Shown: positions 1 through 11,159 of the stretch, piece by piece
How the letters are laid out: every line of letters starts with the position of its first letter
How positions within the stretch are numbered: the first letter of the stretch is position 1
DNA from: Apostichopus japonicus
Taxonomy: Eukaryota; Echinodermata; Holothuroidea; Aspidochirotida; Stichopodidae
Reading direction: 5' to 3'
Length of the DNA stretch: 64,000 nt
Assembly (NCBI RefSeq): GCF_037975245.1
Contig: NC_092583.1
Span: forward strand, 3,464,764-3,528,763
The notes under the pieces: generated by a model
The model's database searches: none
The model's input: the letters and a program-made list of their open reading frames with translations, nothing else
What the model was told of the DNA's origin: nothing
Program-made: the position numbers and the translations under genes

Positions 1-881
1 GTATATTGTCATTTTTGATAATATGTTAGGTGCAATGAAGAGAGGGAAAAGGGGCCTTATGAAATATTAGTTCCCAGGGGCCGCCTTGCTCTCGATGCCT
101 TCTGAGTACTGGTGTGACTGATGTGGATGTGGATGTGGATGAATAATGTGGATTGATTAATGCTTTGAAACACCGTCATTGAATCTCTTCCCATAACAGC
201 AGAGGAGAAATTCTACTAAACACACACACACACACACACACAACAGGTGTACTATATAATGGAAAGGTACCGTAAATCTATAACTGATGGTGCCATGGCA
301 CCGTAATGTTGCTTTTAGCGTCGATGATTCATTAAAAAGTTTATGTAAATTCAAGAAGAAAAAAAAGTATATTCAGATCTAGTATTGAGCGCTTATCGAC
401 TTCAATCAATTATTACTACCCCATATGTTCTATTTAATATGCTATACTATGGGAGCCCGGACAGAGATAAACATTTATATTTATGATGAAAATGGAAAAA
501 AAAAATAAAGCGTTTCGTTGTGTATGTGTGTGTGTGTGTGTTTGCTTTTTTGACGCAATCTGCAATGTCTCTGCATACAGCTGTTGACACAGCGTGTAGT
601 GTGCGCTTTGCCAAAGGCGCACTGGGCATGTATTTTATAGTTGCCTTAATGGCGCAGTGTAATGCACATAATAATAAGGGAAAGAACACGGAACTTCAGT
701 ATTAAACCCATAGTTATGGAAATAGTTTCTAATTGAAAGAGTTTATTGATTTTAGAAGATTTCCTGAGGGCTAGTGAACAATAATTGCATTTCGAATTGT
801 CAAAGTTGTGGAAAGCCATAGAGACATGTGAGCAAATTGTTAACAAACTGGCTATAGGCATATACTCAATAAACAATAAAT

Positions 882-944
<63 letters not shown>

Positions 945-1954
945 CTATACACCCCACCCATCAACACACAGATACACATAATTTTTTTCATATTCGCCTA
1001 AAATATTTAAGTATATTTACCGTCCCTTTGTGCGTTGTATTGTTATGCCGTGATAATTAATATCTGCAAAAGAAAGACAAAGGTAGACCAAAGTGTATAG
1101 CTCAATTTAAAACAATGAACGTCATACACGAGTGTCTGTTATGATAACGTTTAGTACGTTTTGGTTCTTTCTTTTTTTTTTGTCTTCTAAACGGTGTAAT
1201 AACTGGGTCTTTTATATTAGGTTATGAGTATGATTCAGTAAGACAACAAGGATATGGACCAAAGTGTGTCTTTGTTAAACAGACTTGAACATTATATATC
1301 TATGAGCGTATGTTTTGTTCCTCTTTTTATATATATATATCATCTTATGAACATTTATTTAAAGGTATAACCATCTGTCGGATCATTCATCAAACAGTCA
1401 AACGTATTTATATAACAAGCTTATGACTGGATTTCGAATAGGGAGGCTGATTATAATTTGAATGCATACCAGTAGTGTACATAAAGTTCGTGGAACTAAA
1501 CTCCACATAGACATAACAAGATCATTGACAAATTTTCAGAATCTTGCAATCGGGAAGAACAATTATCAATTTTATTGAGCTGTGTTGCTTATCGATCAAT
1601 TGTTAGTGCACCTGTGCCAAACGAAGGGCTGAGCGTTTATGTTAACTTTGCCCGTCATTTGCATCATACATGGGGCGTTTATATGGACCCCGGCGTATCC
1701 CAGCTGATGGTGATTCAGTCGGTTAAATTTGTGACGGTTTTAGTTGCAATATGTTTACCATCGTTCTCCTGTGAACGAGCTTACTGTGCTTACTTGTAAT
1801 TTACGGTTTTCTGTCAAGAATGATAATGACTGGTCGGTAAATATTGCTCAGGATGTGCCAAGAAAACAAGAATTCAAGCTCCACGTTACCAATTTTCATG
1901 TCAATATTCCAGAGATCCTGTATATATTTGCTGTTATGAAGGTGTTGTATTTGT
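1..1954. other. gene-free flank with microsatellites
   Basis: No convincing exon is seen here. The stretch holds a (CA)n run at about 220-242, a (TG)n run at about 523-541 and a long (TA)n tract at about 885-945. The remainder is AT-rich unique-looking sequence leading into the receptor gene. Short ORFs here are low-complexity translations of the repeats. Confidence 0.6.
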
Positions 1955-1972
1955 ATGTATATATATAAAGCT

Positions 1973-3166
1973 ATGGATGAAGATAGCTACTCCATTGACG
2001 GAGGAGATGGTTTTAATGACACTTGCGCTAATCACCAAGAATTTAAAAAAGGAGATTGCGCTGGAGTTTGGTGTTCGGTCGCTTCAGTGGTCATCTGCAT
2101 TATTGCATCCCTTGCAATATTTGGTAACATTTTGAACATATTCGTATTGACCAGTGGGAAATTCCTTTCCAAGCCACACGTTTATTTCCTGACGTCTTTA
2201 GCCTTTTCGGATCTTATAATTGGAGTCATAAATTTGTTTGCCATTTATCCGTCAATAGAACATGATTGGCCGTTTAGTCATTTGTTATGCAAATTAACGA
2301 ATTACGTACGTGAAGTCGTTCTAGAGGTATCGATTCTGATGATGCTTTGCTTGAACATTGAACGATACATCGTCATATCTTATCCAATACGTCACAGAAT
2401 TTGGCTATCTCGAAAACGTTGCAAGATGATCATTGTCGTCTGCTGGGTTTTAACTTTGGCGGGAAAAATTGTCCTATTCTTCGACGACGTATTTATTACA
2501 GAATATAATGATGATGTATATGTTTGTGTTACCAAATATGAGAGAAATCAAAAAATGGCGTTCTTTTCTGTACTTGTGGTGGAAATTCCAGTTCTAGTAA
2601 TATTGACCCTGTCATCGGTCAAACTGATGGTTACTTTACATCTAGCCAATCAGAGACGATCTACCATGTTGGCACACCGATCGACCAAGCAGAGGAAAAC
2701 TTCGACCAGCTTTAAACTTAAAGGAGACATGAAATCATATAAAATGTTAATCGTGATAGCAACGATCACTTTCGTTACACTTATCCCTTCTCTAAGTCTT
2801 CGAATAATTTACATTTTAAAGGGATGTGAAACGGTCAGGGATCGCTTCTCTTGGGCTTTGGAGTTCTCGTTCTTTTGGTTAGCTTCGTTCGGAAGTTTCG
2901 CGAACGTCTTCGTCTTTTCATACATGGATAAGAACTTTTTCAAGTGTTTGAAAAAGTTGTGCACGCGTTGTAATAGCAGCGCAGATGACCAATCTGTCCC
3001 AGTGCGGCCAAGAAGGACATCGAGAGAGCTTGGCGGCGAGATACCAGAAGAAGCAGTTCATTGCTCAAGAATAACATTACTATCAGATGAAATGAAAATG
3101 GAAACAATATCAACACAACAGACAAGAGTCATTTTGCTTTCAACAATTTCAAACAATAAATTATAA
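1973..3166 (+). CDS. orphan class A (rhodopsin-type) GPCR, intronless
   Basis: Seven-transmembrane receptor of the rhodopsin superfamily, expected in the plasma membrane and coupled to G proteins; the ligand is unknown. It has about 397 residues from ATG 1973. An in-frame ATG at 1955 would add six residues, but it lies in a TATATA tract, so the later start is preferred. Visible landmarks are GN in TM1 (N1.50), LAFSD in TM2 (D2.50), Cys3.25 after the first extracellular loop, ERY at the end of TM3, CW in TM4, a loop-2 cysteine (VYVCV) for the disulfide, Pro in TM5 (EIPVL) and Pro in TM6 (TLIPS). TM7 reads NVFVF where NPxxY is usual. Position 3.32 counts as Arg, not the Asp of amine receptors, so a classical aminergic ligand is unlikely. 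An NDT glycosylation site lies in the N-terminus. The third loop and tail are basic. AATAAA overlaps the last codons. It shares TM7 signatures with the receptor at 11160. Family assignment is firm, subfamily is not. Confidence 0.92.
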   Translation: MDEDSYSIDGGDGFNDTCANHQEFKKGDCAGVWCSVASVVICIIASLAIFGNILNIFVLTSGKFLSKPHVYFLTSLAFSDLIIGVINLFAIYPSIEHDWPFSHLLCKLTNYVREVVLEVSILMMLCLNIERYIVISYPIRHRIWLSRKRCKMIIVVCWVLTLAGKIVLFFDDVFITEYNDDVYVCVTKYERNQKMAFFSVLVVEIPVLVILTLSSVKLMVTLHLANQRRSTMLAHRSTKQRKTSTSFKLKGDMKSYKMLIVIATITFVTLIPSLSLRIIYILKGCETVRDRFSWALEFSFFWLASFGSFANVFVFSYMDKNFFKCLKKLCTRCNSSADDQSVPVRPRRTSRELGGEIPEEAVHCSRITLLSDEMKMETISTQQTRVILLSTISNNKL

Positions 3167-4420
3167 ACTTTCAATACGTTCCTTTTTTCAATTTAAACAT
3201 CATATTAAACCTTTCATACAACTATCATTCCAGTCCGACTAGCGACACTAGGCCGGTGTGCTCGCCAGGCACCCGGTGACAAGTTCCGTAAAAATGTAAC
3301 CACCCATCCATTAGTATTGGTATCAAACGTGTAGTCAAGTAAATCAAACGGTCGCTATGTACTCACAAGGGACCATTTGTGCAGGCCCCTTCTTTAATCT
3401 ACCGCCGGGCCCAAACAAATATGTATTCAGGTGCCCAGTCCAAGGTAGCGTATATGTCAAATGGCACCATGTACTGTTTAAGAACCCATCATACAATCAT
3501 CAAAGTTGGGCCCATTAACAAAGTGTATAGATTTAATTGATTATTATGTATGATGCGTGGACCGAAACTGTAAACATATGTATGGCGTTATAACTACATT
3601 TAAGTAAAATAAGTCACCAACTCTAACGTAAATAGCCAAAAAATCCTGTCATTAACAAAGAAAGCCTGAAAGTATACCATCTCTGGAGGTCGAGATGTGC
3701 CAAATCTCATAAAGGAATGTTAACCCCCTTTTATATGGGCAAATATTTCCGCACTAATCCATCTTGCTCCTTGCTACGTCAATGTTTGAAATAATTAAAG
3801 TTGAATTCACTTGAAATAATCGTTGATTGAATGGGATGCGAAGGATGGTAATCCAACACATTTATCTGCGGCATCCAAGGGCGTCAATCATAAGGGGCGG
3901 GGGCAGGGGATATGTCCCCCACTTTCTGAAGGGTGGAGACACAATATCAAATGTCCCGCTGACGTTTAGTGGCCGACTCGTGTAGGTGCTAGGCGTATCA
4001 GGCTCATAGTGACTCGCGTGCATCTCATTAAATGAGCTCAAACTTTGCGCTCTGAGATACGTAGTTATTAGTGTTTTGTACTCAATTGCTCAACCCCAGA
4101 TGTAAAATATACCTTAGCAAAATGAATCATTACTTCTGATTTTATTAGTCAGTAGTGGCGAGATCCTAGGCACGTACCGTACTGTAGGAATGGGTGTTCA
4201 AAAAAAAAAAAAACAGAACAGAAGGGGATATGACCCTATTCCGGCTGCACGGTAGCGTGAACCTCCTTTAAGTTGGATACATGTGGGATGATTTTATGAT
4301 GATATTTAAAGGGATGAATTTAGTAGGGCATATATAGGCAAAAAATAAATGAACAGTAACTTTCAACAGAGTGGAACAGAATTAAAGAAACCAAAGGAAC
4401 AGGAGACAATGGTGGGGAGA

Positions 4421-4496
4421 TTTTTTTTTTGGGGGGGGGGGTTGGAGTGGCTGCCCCAGATCTGGCACAACCCCCCCCCCCCCCGGAAAAAAAACC
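4421..4496. repeat. poly-G / poly-C imperfect palindrome
   Basis: A run of T then G (about 4421-4440) faces a run of C then A (about 4471-4493) around a short core that contains the palindrome CCAGATCTGG. The arms can pair as a hairpin. G or C homopolymers next to short inverted arms recur in several mobile elements of this window, so this is probably a remnant of one. Confidence 0.55.
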
Positions 4497-6429
4497 ACTA
4501 AAGCTAGAGACCCAGGTGTGTTGTCTCCCGTGTACGGGTTTCACCTGCAGGCATTCTAGCCTTAAAGCCAGTATCTCTAGCGATATCCATGTAATAGTTT
4601 GTATAAGATAAGAATTTCTGCTGAAGGTTACCCCCTTTTTTTGGTGAAAAGACCTCAATAATACCCCTTCTAATGAATTAGAATTGTGCCCCTTCATGTG
4701 GTTATAAAAAGGGATCTTTTTAATATTGTAATTTCAAAGTGCCCTTTTCTTGATTAATAAAAACGAGAAGAGAAACATTTTGTCGAAAAGATTTGAGATG
4801 ATGCTTCGATTAGTTTTCTCAGATCAAAAGCCACATGTCCTAATGCCCCATGAAGGTGTTCCACCTCTCTCTCCAAATCTGAATCTTCTTTCCCCTATCT
4901 CATATCCCTTCCCCTTTTAATCGGAGTCAGCTTGAACGATCCCAGGACCACGCCTACTGTTGTTTCTTTAAGAGCCTGGATCCACCCGGTCTGTAAAGTC
5001 CCTTGGGGGATACCGTACCTTTCCAACATGAAGCTACATCCCGAATTGGTTTTATTAAGTTTGTACAATACAACGAATGTTAAATCTTAAAGGCCACAAA
5101 TCAGGTGTTGATATAGTTCATGTATGACGTCACATAGGACTACACAATGACCTCTTCCAAATAAAATATACAACCAATGTCACACTCTATTTTAATAACT
5201 CTTTATTATATATGTTTTTTTCAATTCAAACGTAACCCATGTCATAATACCCTTACACCCCCCCCCCCCCCACATGGCGCGGATCAACACACACACAGAC
5301 ACACAAACACATACAACTATAGTTATAAGCACAAACTTGTGTCTAGACCTAATTATATAAATTTAATTTATTACCAAGCTTTACCTCAGGAAGCACAATT
5401 TCTCGTCCACCCCCCCCCCCCCTTTACACGTAAGTGTGCTTCAACGAACTAAATATCACATCCGAGTCCCTTGTAGATTGCTGGAACCGCCTCGACCCCC
5501 CCCCTCCCCACCCAACTGATTTTTCTCACTCTGAAACCATACCAGGATATAATCTTTTCTTGTTGTTATGTATTCAGAAGGTTAATATATCACTTCTTGG
5601 GATCCGTGTGTTTACGTATGTTTTCGTGGAACTAGTCATTACTTTATTTCATAACAACTCAGTTTGGATTTCGTCATAGTGATTATACAAGTATACCCTC
5701 TGGTTCAATTGTCTACGTCATTTCTTTGTTGACTATGACGAGATTCCCAGTCTATCTGCGGCGCGGTAAGTAAAAAAAATATCATATATTTATACAATAC
5801 ATAGGCCTACTTGATTTTGGTTTTATTTGGAATTTTATTCCAAAATGTATGGGCTTTCGGAACGGAATCAACTGTAAGGAAGAAATAAAATGTCATTGTT
5901 TGTAAAAGTGTTTTGATGTCGTTTACGGTTTCCAAACGATGTTATAGACATGTTAACCACAGGTCGAAGCTTTAGCAAGCAGTGTACATGGAGATTTGAG
6001 AGCTACTCACAAAATATGTTTTAAAAGTGAAACAGAATGGTGCCGGGCAGGAAGAGGCGGGTGTGAGGTGGCGCAATACAAATATTTGGTAAAAACGTAT
6101 ATGTGTTCTCAAAACATTGTGCTCATAAAATTCGACTCGATTGCGCGTTTTGGCTTCGTTTTGCAGCATCGTCGTGAAACTTGGGTTCAATTCCTAAGCT
6201 AAAGTACAACCTTCTGAGATATCACGTTAATAGTTGAAATTGTGTTTTTATTTGGGGTGCTCATTTGTGCGAACAGTAACAAACAGGTGTGATATCATAG
6301 TTGCACTCTGAATACAAATAGAAATTCTTATGTTTTTTTTTACTGAAACTAACTTTACCCGTATAAAATATTCATCTCAAACAAACTTAAAACATCACTT
6401 TAAGCATAAACCTACCGCACTCCCAAAGT

Positions 6430-6745
6430 ATTAAAATAATAATAATGATGATAATAATCATAAAAATAATAAAACGTCTCCTACTACTAATAATAATGTT
6501 AATAGTAATAATAAAAATAATAATAACAACAATAATAATAATAATAAAGATTATAATAATAATAAAAATAATGATAATAATGGTAAAAATGATAATAATG
6601 ACAATAATGCTCATAATTATAATAATGATAATGATAATAATGATAAAAATGATGATGATAATACTGATAATAATGATAACAATGGTAATAATGGTAATAA
6701 TGGTAGTAATGGTAATAATGATAATAATGATAATAATAACAGTTT
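6430..6745. repeat. AAT/GAT trinucleotide microsatellite
   Basis: About 310 bp of imperfect AAT repeats, grading into GAT/GGT variants towards the right end. The long ORFs on both strands here translate as Ile/Met-rich low-complexity sequence and are not credible genes. Confidence 0.85.
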
Positions 6746-7685
6746 ATGTTTTCACTTTTAATAACGGGAAAGTTATAGAACTGAGCATAAATTAGTACTT
6801 TTATTACTTATGTTACTTTGAAAAATTTGGAGAAACAAACGAGTACCCAACCACTCAGGGAAAGAGGCAGAATATGGAGAGGTGGGTGGGTGAGGGAGAG
6901 GTGGGTGGGTGAGTGAGAGGGTGTGGGGAGGTGGGGGGATAAGATGCTAAGGTCACGCATGGCAGTGAGGGGATTAATATGGTCAGAAGTGTGCCACCAA
7001 AGTTTTGGTGAGAATCAACAACAGTCAATGTACGGTTCTTTGCAAGTATAACGTTTGACATCCCATGAAGTTGTGGGGGAGTGGGGGGGGGGGGGGTTCT
7101 AACCAAATGTGAACAACATTAAAACTGTAAATGCTTGAATGACTGTCATTCTCCCCCCCCCCTCCTTTGCCTCGCCCCTCTCCGCAACCCCGGACACATC
7201 AGATGAGTGTCTGGTGTAATAGGAGATGCGTCTAAATTATATTGGATTAGAGAGTCAAACTACATTAATTAAGAGAACTTCTGTATGACCAGAAGACCTA
7301 TACAAATATGAGTTACAAATGTCCAGTTTTATAGAAGTCTTTCTAACATATTTTGGCTGGAAAAGGTTAGGTGGGGTAGCGGAAGAGCGGATAAACGATA
7401 AATTTTATAATATCATTTACGACTGAGTAAAATATTAATATACAATAGAGAATTCATTGTTGTAATATGATCTGCTTTGGTTCGTAGCCTAGCATTTTTG
7501 TTGTTGATGTTTTGATATTGTAACTTAATCGTAGCGTGCATACTTGATTGTTCCCGCGCTCTATTTAGCCATACTGGCAGTTCCAAGAACAATGAAAGGG
7601 TGCTAATGGTATACAGGCCAATATCCCACTTGTAGGTAGATTTAATGGCTAATTTTAATGGCAAATTCACTTAAAGAGACCTGAG

Positions 7686-7686
<1 letters not shown>

Positions 7687-7762
<76 letters not shown>

Positions 7763-7945
7763 GTATGTATGTATGTATATATATATATATATATATATAT
7801 GTTATATGTATGAATTCTATGAAGTTTGAACACTCAGTGTGCGATATAAAAGTATGTATATATATTTATATATATATATATATATATATATGTTATATGT
7901 ATGAATTCTATGAAGTTTGAACACTCAGTGTGCGATATAAAAGTT
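7687..7945. repeat. CA/TA microsatellite with a 90-bp tandem duplication
   Basis: A (CA)n run passes into (TA)n with interspersed TATG units. A block containing GTTATATGTATGAATTCTAT occurs at about 7800 and again at about 7891. The unit between the copies is itself a TA tract, so the region is a local tandem duplication around a microsatellite. Confidence 0.75.
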
Positions 7946-8092
7946 AAAGAGTTCGAATTTCAGAAGGGGCAATAAACGAAAACAGACAGGGGATGATTTA
8001 CAAGTAAACTGAATAGATAGACAAATTGACCCAACAACTTATATTAATTTAAAAATTGAACATTGAATAGAGTAAAATTAAATGTTAGAGAA

Positions 8093-8137
8093 AGCCTGAC
8101 GTGTCGATCCTATAGCAGGATCTTCTTCAGAGGCTAT
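8093..8137 (-). other. hammerhead-ribozyme-like fold in a repeat remnant
   Basis: Read on the minus strand, AGCCT is followed by CTGAAGA, a hairpin with arms GATCCT and AGGATC, then GACACGTC and AGGCT. AGCCT and AGGCT pair as helix I, the hairpin is helix II, and ACGT would give a two-base-pair helix III as in minimal hammerheads. CUGANGA and a C at the cleavage position fit the family consensus. One extra A after the core and GAC in place of GAA do not fit, so this copy is probably inactive. Hammerheads of this type are known from Penelope-like retroelements. The assignment is an inference from base pairing by eye. Confidence 0.35.
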
Positions 8138-8874
8138 CATGCTGGTTATTTACCTACAAAGGCTTTTTGCAGTATATATATAGACAAACAGTTTAGAAAT
8201 ACTATCGTTCCGTTTGAGAGATATATCCTCAATTAAAGGTCGTGTATATCAGCTATCGCTTTGTAAATATGTGACGTCATAATGCCACTAGAATTCCGAA
8301 ACCTTTGATTTTCTCTCCGTTTTTCTTTTCATATTTTAATGATAAAATGTTAACAATGCTGACACTGGAAACTCCTGATATATCATTAGGTCAATGTATG
8401 TAGATTCAGCATTTGATCAAAAATATTAGAAAAAACAGCTCCAAGAAAGAAAATAAACATTAAAATAAAAATATATAAAAAACATAAGTAAAAAGGAAGC
8501 ACACGTGACTCAATGATGTCATATTTAGACTTGATCAAGTCTTCAGCCTTGTGTGTGTGTGAACATGGAGCTATAAACAGTTTATAGCTCCATGGTGTGA
8601 AGGAACATCAAATCTGTTGTATATCTGCCAAACGGGATAAAACTCTTTTTCTTATAGCTGTGTGTGTGTGGGGGGGGGGGGGGGGGAGTTGTTCTTGACA
8701 TTAATCTCTATCACGCAGACTTAACAATGATGGTTGTTGGATTTGTGTCTTCTGTTACGTTGGCAAGTGTCGGATTGCGATGTCATATAGAAAGAAATAA
8801 GCAGTAACAACTGCTATACATTTTGTTTGAAGAATATCTCATGATTTACTTGGAGGTCAGAGGAATTAATAGTT

Positions 8875-9167
8875 TCGGTCTCGCGGACCTTCGGTCTCGC
8901 GGACCTTCGGTCTCGCGGACCTTTTTTTAATTTCGGTCTCGCGGACCTTTTTTAAATTTCGGTCTCGCGGACCTTTTTTTAATTTCGGTCTCGCGGACCT
9001 TTCTTTAATTTCGGTCTCGCGGACCTTTCTTTAATTTCGGTCTCGCGGACCTTTTTTTAATTTCGGTCTCGCGGACCTTCGGTCTCGCGGACCTTCGGTC
9101 TCGCGGACCTTTTCAATTTCGGTCTCGCGGACCTTCGGTCTCGCGGACCTTCGGTCTCGTGGACTGT
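8875..9167. repeat. tandem array of GGTCTCGCGGACC units
   Basis: Fourteen copies of GGTCTCGCGGACC (the last altered) are spaced either 16 bp apart (joined by TTC) or 24-26 bp apart (joined by a T-rich linker ending AATTTC). Runs of 16-bp spacing sit at both ends and the 26-bp spacing fills the middle. Each unit carries GGTC and GACC arms around TCGCG, so it can form a short hairpin. The array is GC-rich in an AT-rich setting. The Arg/Glu-rich ORF on the minus strand is a by-product. Confidence 0.9.
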
Positions 9168-9202
9168 AATCCAATGATCAGCTTCATGTCGCTGATAGCT
9201 TT

Positions 9203-9625
9203 CACACACAAACAAGTACGCCCACACATATATATATGGTATGTCTAACAATAGAATATCTTATGAGGACGTGATGATTCTTTTCAAATGACGTCTGAGG
9301 ACTTGGAATTCCTTTGTTGTGTGCGCATGAACACAAACACACCGTCACATTCACACACTTGTTTCCTATCTTGATGATATTTTCACCGTATGATGGGGAC
9401 AATATTACAAACAAGTACGTCCACACGCATCTGGTATGTCTAACAATGTAATATCTTATGAGGACGTGATGATTCTTTCAAATGACGTCTGAGGAATTGG
9501 AATTCCTTTGTTCAAGTCCTCAGTCAGAATACAATACAAGAGCCCATGAGCACAAACACGCCGTCACATTCACACACTTGTTTTCAATTTTAATGATATT
9601 TTCACCGTATGATGGGGGAAATAGT
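9203..9625. repeat. tandem duplication of about 210 bp
   Basis: Two diverged copies lie head to tail, about 9203-9408 and 9410-9625. Both contain ACAAACAAGTACG, GGTATGTCTAACAAT, TCTTATGAGGACGTGATGAT and CACCGTATGATGGGG in the same order. The second copy carries a small insertion around 9515-9545. No coding content is evident. Confidence 0.8.
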
Positions 9626-9828
9626 TTGTGTCTGGGTAAGGAAGTCTGGAGGAAGTGACCAGAAATCTAAGGTTCGGAGGGGTTGACGAAAAGCTAGCAT
9701 GGGGGGGGGGGGGGTACCTTAAACAATTTTCCTACAGACTGATCGTCTTTAAATGAAGCAAAGTCCGGTTTGATAGAGCTCATAAAGGATTTGATGAGTG
9801 GGTTGTAATTAGTCGCAAAAAGGAATGT

Positions 9829-9838
9829 GTATATATAC
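9829..9838 (+). promoter_or_regulatory. TATA-like element upstream of the U2-like RNA
   Basis: GTATATATAC lies 25-34 bp before the first base of the U2-like RNA at 9863, the spacing expected of a core-promoter TATA element. The proximal element of animal snRNA genes is too divergent to recognise by eye, so this is a positional call only. Confidence 0.35.
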
Positions 9839-9862
9839 AATTCCACAAATCCTCACATCCTA

Positions 9863-10046
9863 ATCGCTTTTCGGCCTTTTGGCTAAGATCATGTGTAGTA
9901 TCTGTTCCAGTCCCTCTAAGGGAATTGTGATACACACCCGACGATGATCATACAGTCACAGACTCGATTCAAGGGGACAAGGGTTTAGAGCGGATCAGTC
10001 GTTTTTGGTAGTTTGGTTTTTCGTGCCCAGGTTCGTTCCTGGGAGA
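9863..10046 (+). ncRNA. U2-like snRNA locus with a non-U2 3' body
   Basis: The first 45 bases match the 5' end of animal U2 snRNA at all but two positions, as judged from memory of the human sequence. This part includes stem-loop I and the branch-site-pairing GTAGTA at 9895-9900, at its normal distance (bases 33-38) from the 5' end. After TCTGTTC the sequence stops resembling U2. It still holds a hairpin (TCCCT/AGGGA, 9911-9923), an Sm-like site GTTTTTGG (10001-10008) and a terminal hairpin CCCAGG-TTCGTT-CCTGGG (10026-10043). The total of about 184 nt is close to U2 length, but the Sm-like site lies about 40 nt further 3' than in U2 and only one hairpin follows it. It may be a variant snRNA, a chimeric gene or a decayed copy. 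No A-tail follows, which argues against a simple retro-pseudogene. Confidence 0.7.
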
Positions 10047-11150
10047 CTTTTCTTAAAAATTATCCTAACATCCTAATACGAAAAATCCAGTCGATTGCTT
10101 TTCATATATAGGTTCAGTTATATATATCAAGTTAGAAGCAATTAAAATACATTTTAGGTTTTTGAGAGAATGTCTAAGAAGATTGAAATGTTCGGAAACG
10201 GGGAATCCTTCACAATTATCACGAATTGATTTTTTTTTGTGATTATTGAAACGTATAAGTGGAACCGAGAACCTATTTCACCTATATACATACTTACCTT
10301 CTTTACATATATCATATTATAATATCATATTATAATACAATGGGAACGGCCTTTGTGTGTTGTCACGATATCAATGTATATTGCAGTTATCGTATACCGG
10401 TTCGACCTTTGAAAACTTGGTTCAGTTATGATGTGGTTACCAGCAATTGTTTTCAGTCTTGGCGATTAAATTATTACAGTAAGATCAGATTACATATTTA
10501 TAACGAGGGGCAAAAAGGGGAAATTATATTCTTGATATATATTATATGGTTTCTTCTTAAACGTAAATGGTTGATCAGCATCACCATGATATATCTATCG
10601 GACGCCGTTAGGCTTCTCAAAAATGTGGGCGGGGCTGGAGGGGGGGGGGCGTTATATCGTTCAACTTGCTTAGTACAGTTTTGACTTGGAACCGAGTTGA
10701 AGGCCCCGAGTTTGTTCCAGAATTGAGTTATGTAAAAGTAACTGATAACGATATACCGATGTTTTAATTTTCAGGTTCTATGTACGCATGCGCCTTAACA
10801 GATCTGGAAGTATTGTGTACTAATATCCCTTTTTTCCCCTTTCTTTTTTATCTACACTATAGGATCTACGGTCAATATTGAAAATCAGAACGACTGTCTA
10901 TCTACAACCGTTTTATCAGAGATCCGCATTTTCCGTCACATTTTCGGCTCCACGGCTATAGAAACTTTCCATAAAGTTTTCAGCAAGGCTTTGGATTGAT
11001 CAAATATTGTTGTACAACTATTAGACTGCAGCATGCAAATGAATAGTACCGTATACAAACACCGTTTTCGCACCGTCACAGGAAATGTAACCCGATATAA
11101 CCGACATTGGAAATACCGAAGAGCGCAATATAAAAAAAAAAACGATCTAA
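10047..11150. other. gene-free interval upstream of second receptor
   Basis: AT-rich sequence with no recognisable exon or repeat family apart from short A/T and G runs (for example a G run near 10640). The 141-codon plus-strand ORF starting near 10259 has no domain-like features and is treated as chance. Confidence 0.5.
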
Positions 11151-11159
11151 ATGCAAATA

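Larger units (their letters stand above)
3167..8874. other. gene-free interval between receptor genes
   Basis: No exon with conserved content is seen. The interval holds a G-run/C-run palindrome near 4430-4495, poly-C tracts at about 5260, 5410 and 5495, an AAT/GAT microsatellite (6430-6745), a G-rich GTGGGTGG tract (about 6878-6945), TA/CA microsatellites (7687-7890) and a repeat remnant with a ribozyme-like fold (8093-8137). Many of the short ORFs are translations of these simple repeats. Confidence 0.55.

Noticed and set aside
6387-6795. ORFs of 75 and 116 codons over the AAT repeat
   Set aside because: Ile/Met-only translations of the microsatellite on opposite strands.
9863-10046. Spliced-leader RNA as the identity of the U2-like locus
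   Set aside because: The 5' end is the U2 stem-loop I with the branch-pairing motif, and no mini-exon with a donor site is apparent.
10259-10684. 141-codon plus-strand ORF
   Set aside because: No domain-like pattern, a start inside AT-rich sequence and an end in a G run; probably chance.
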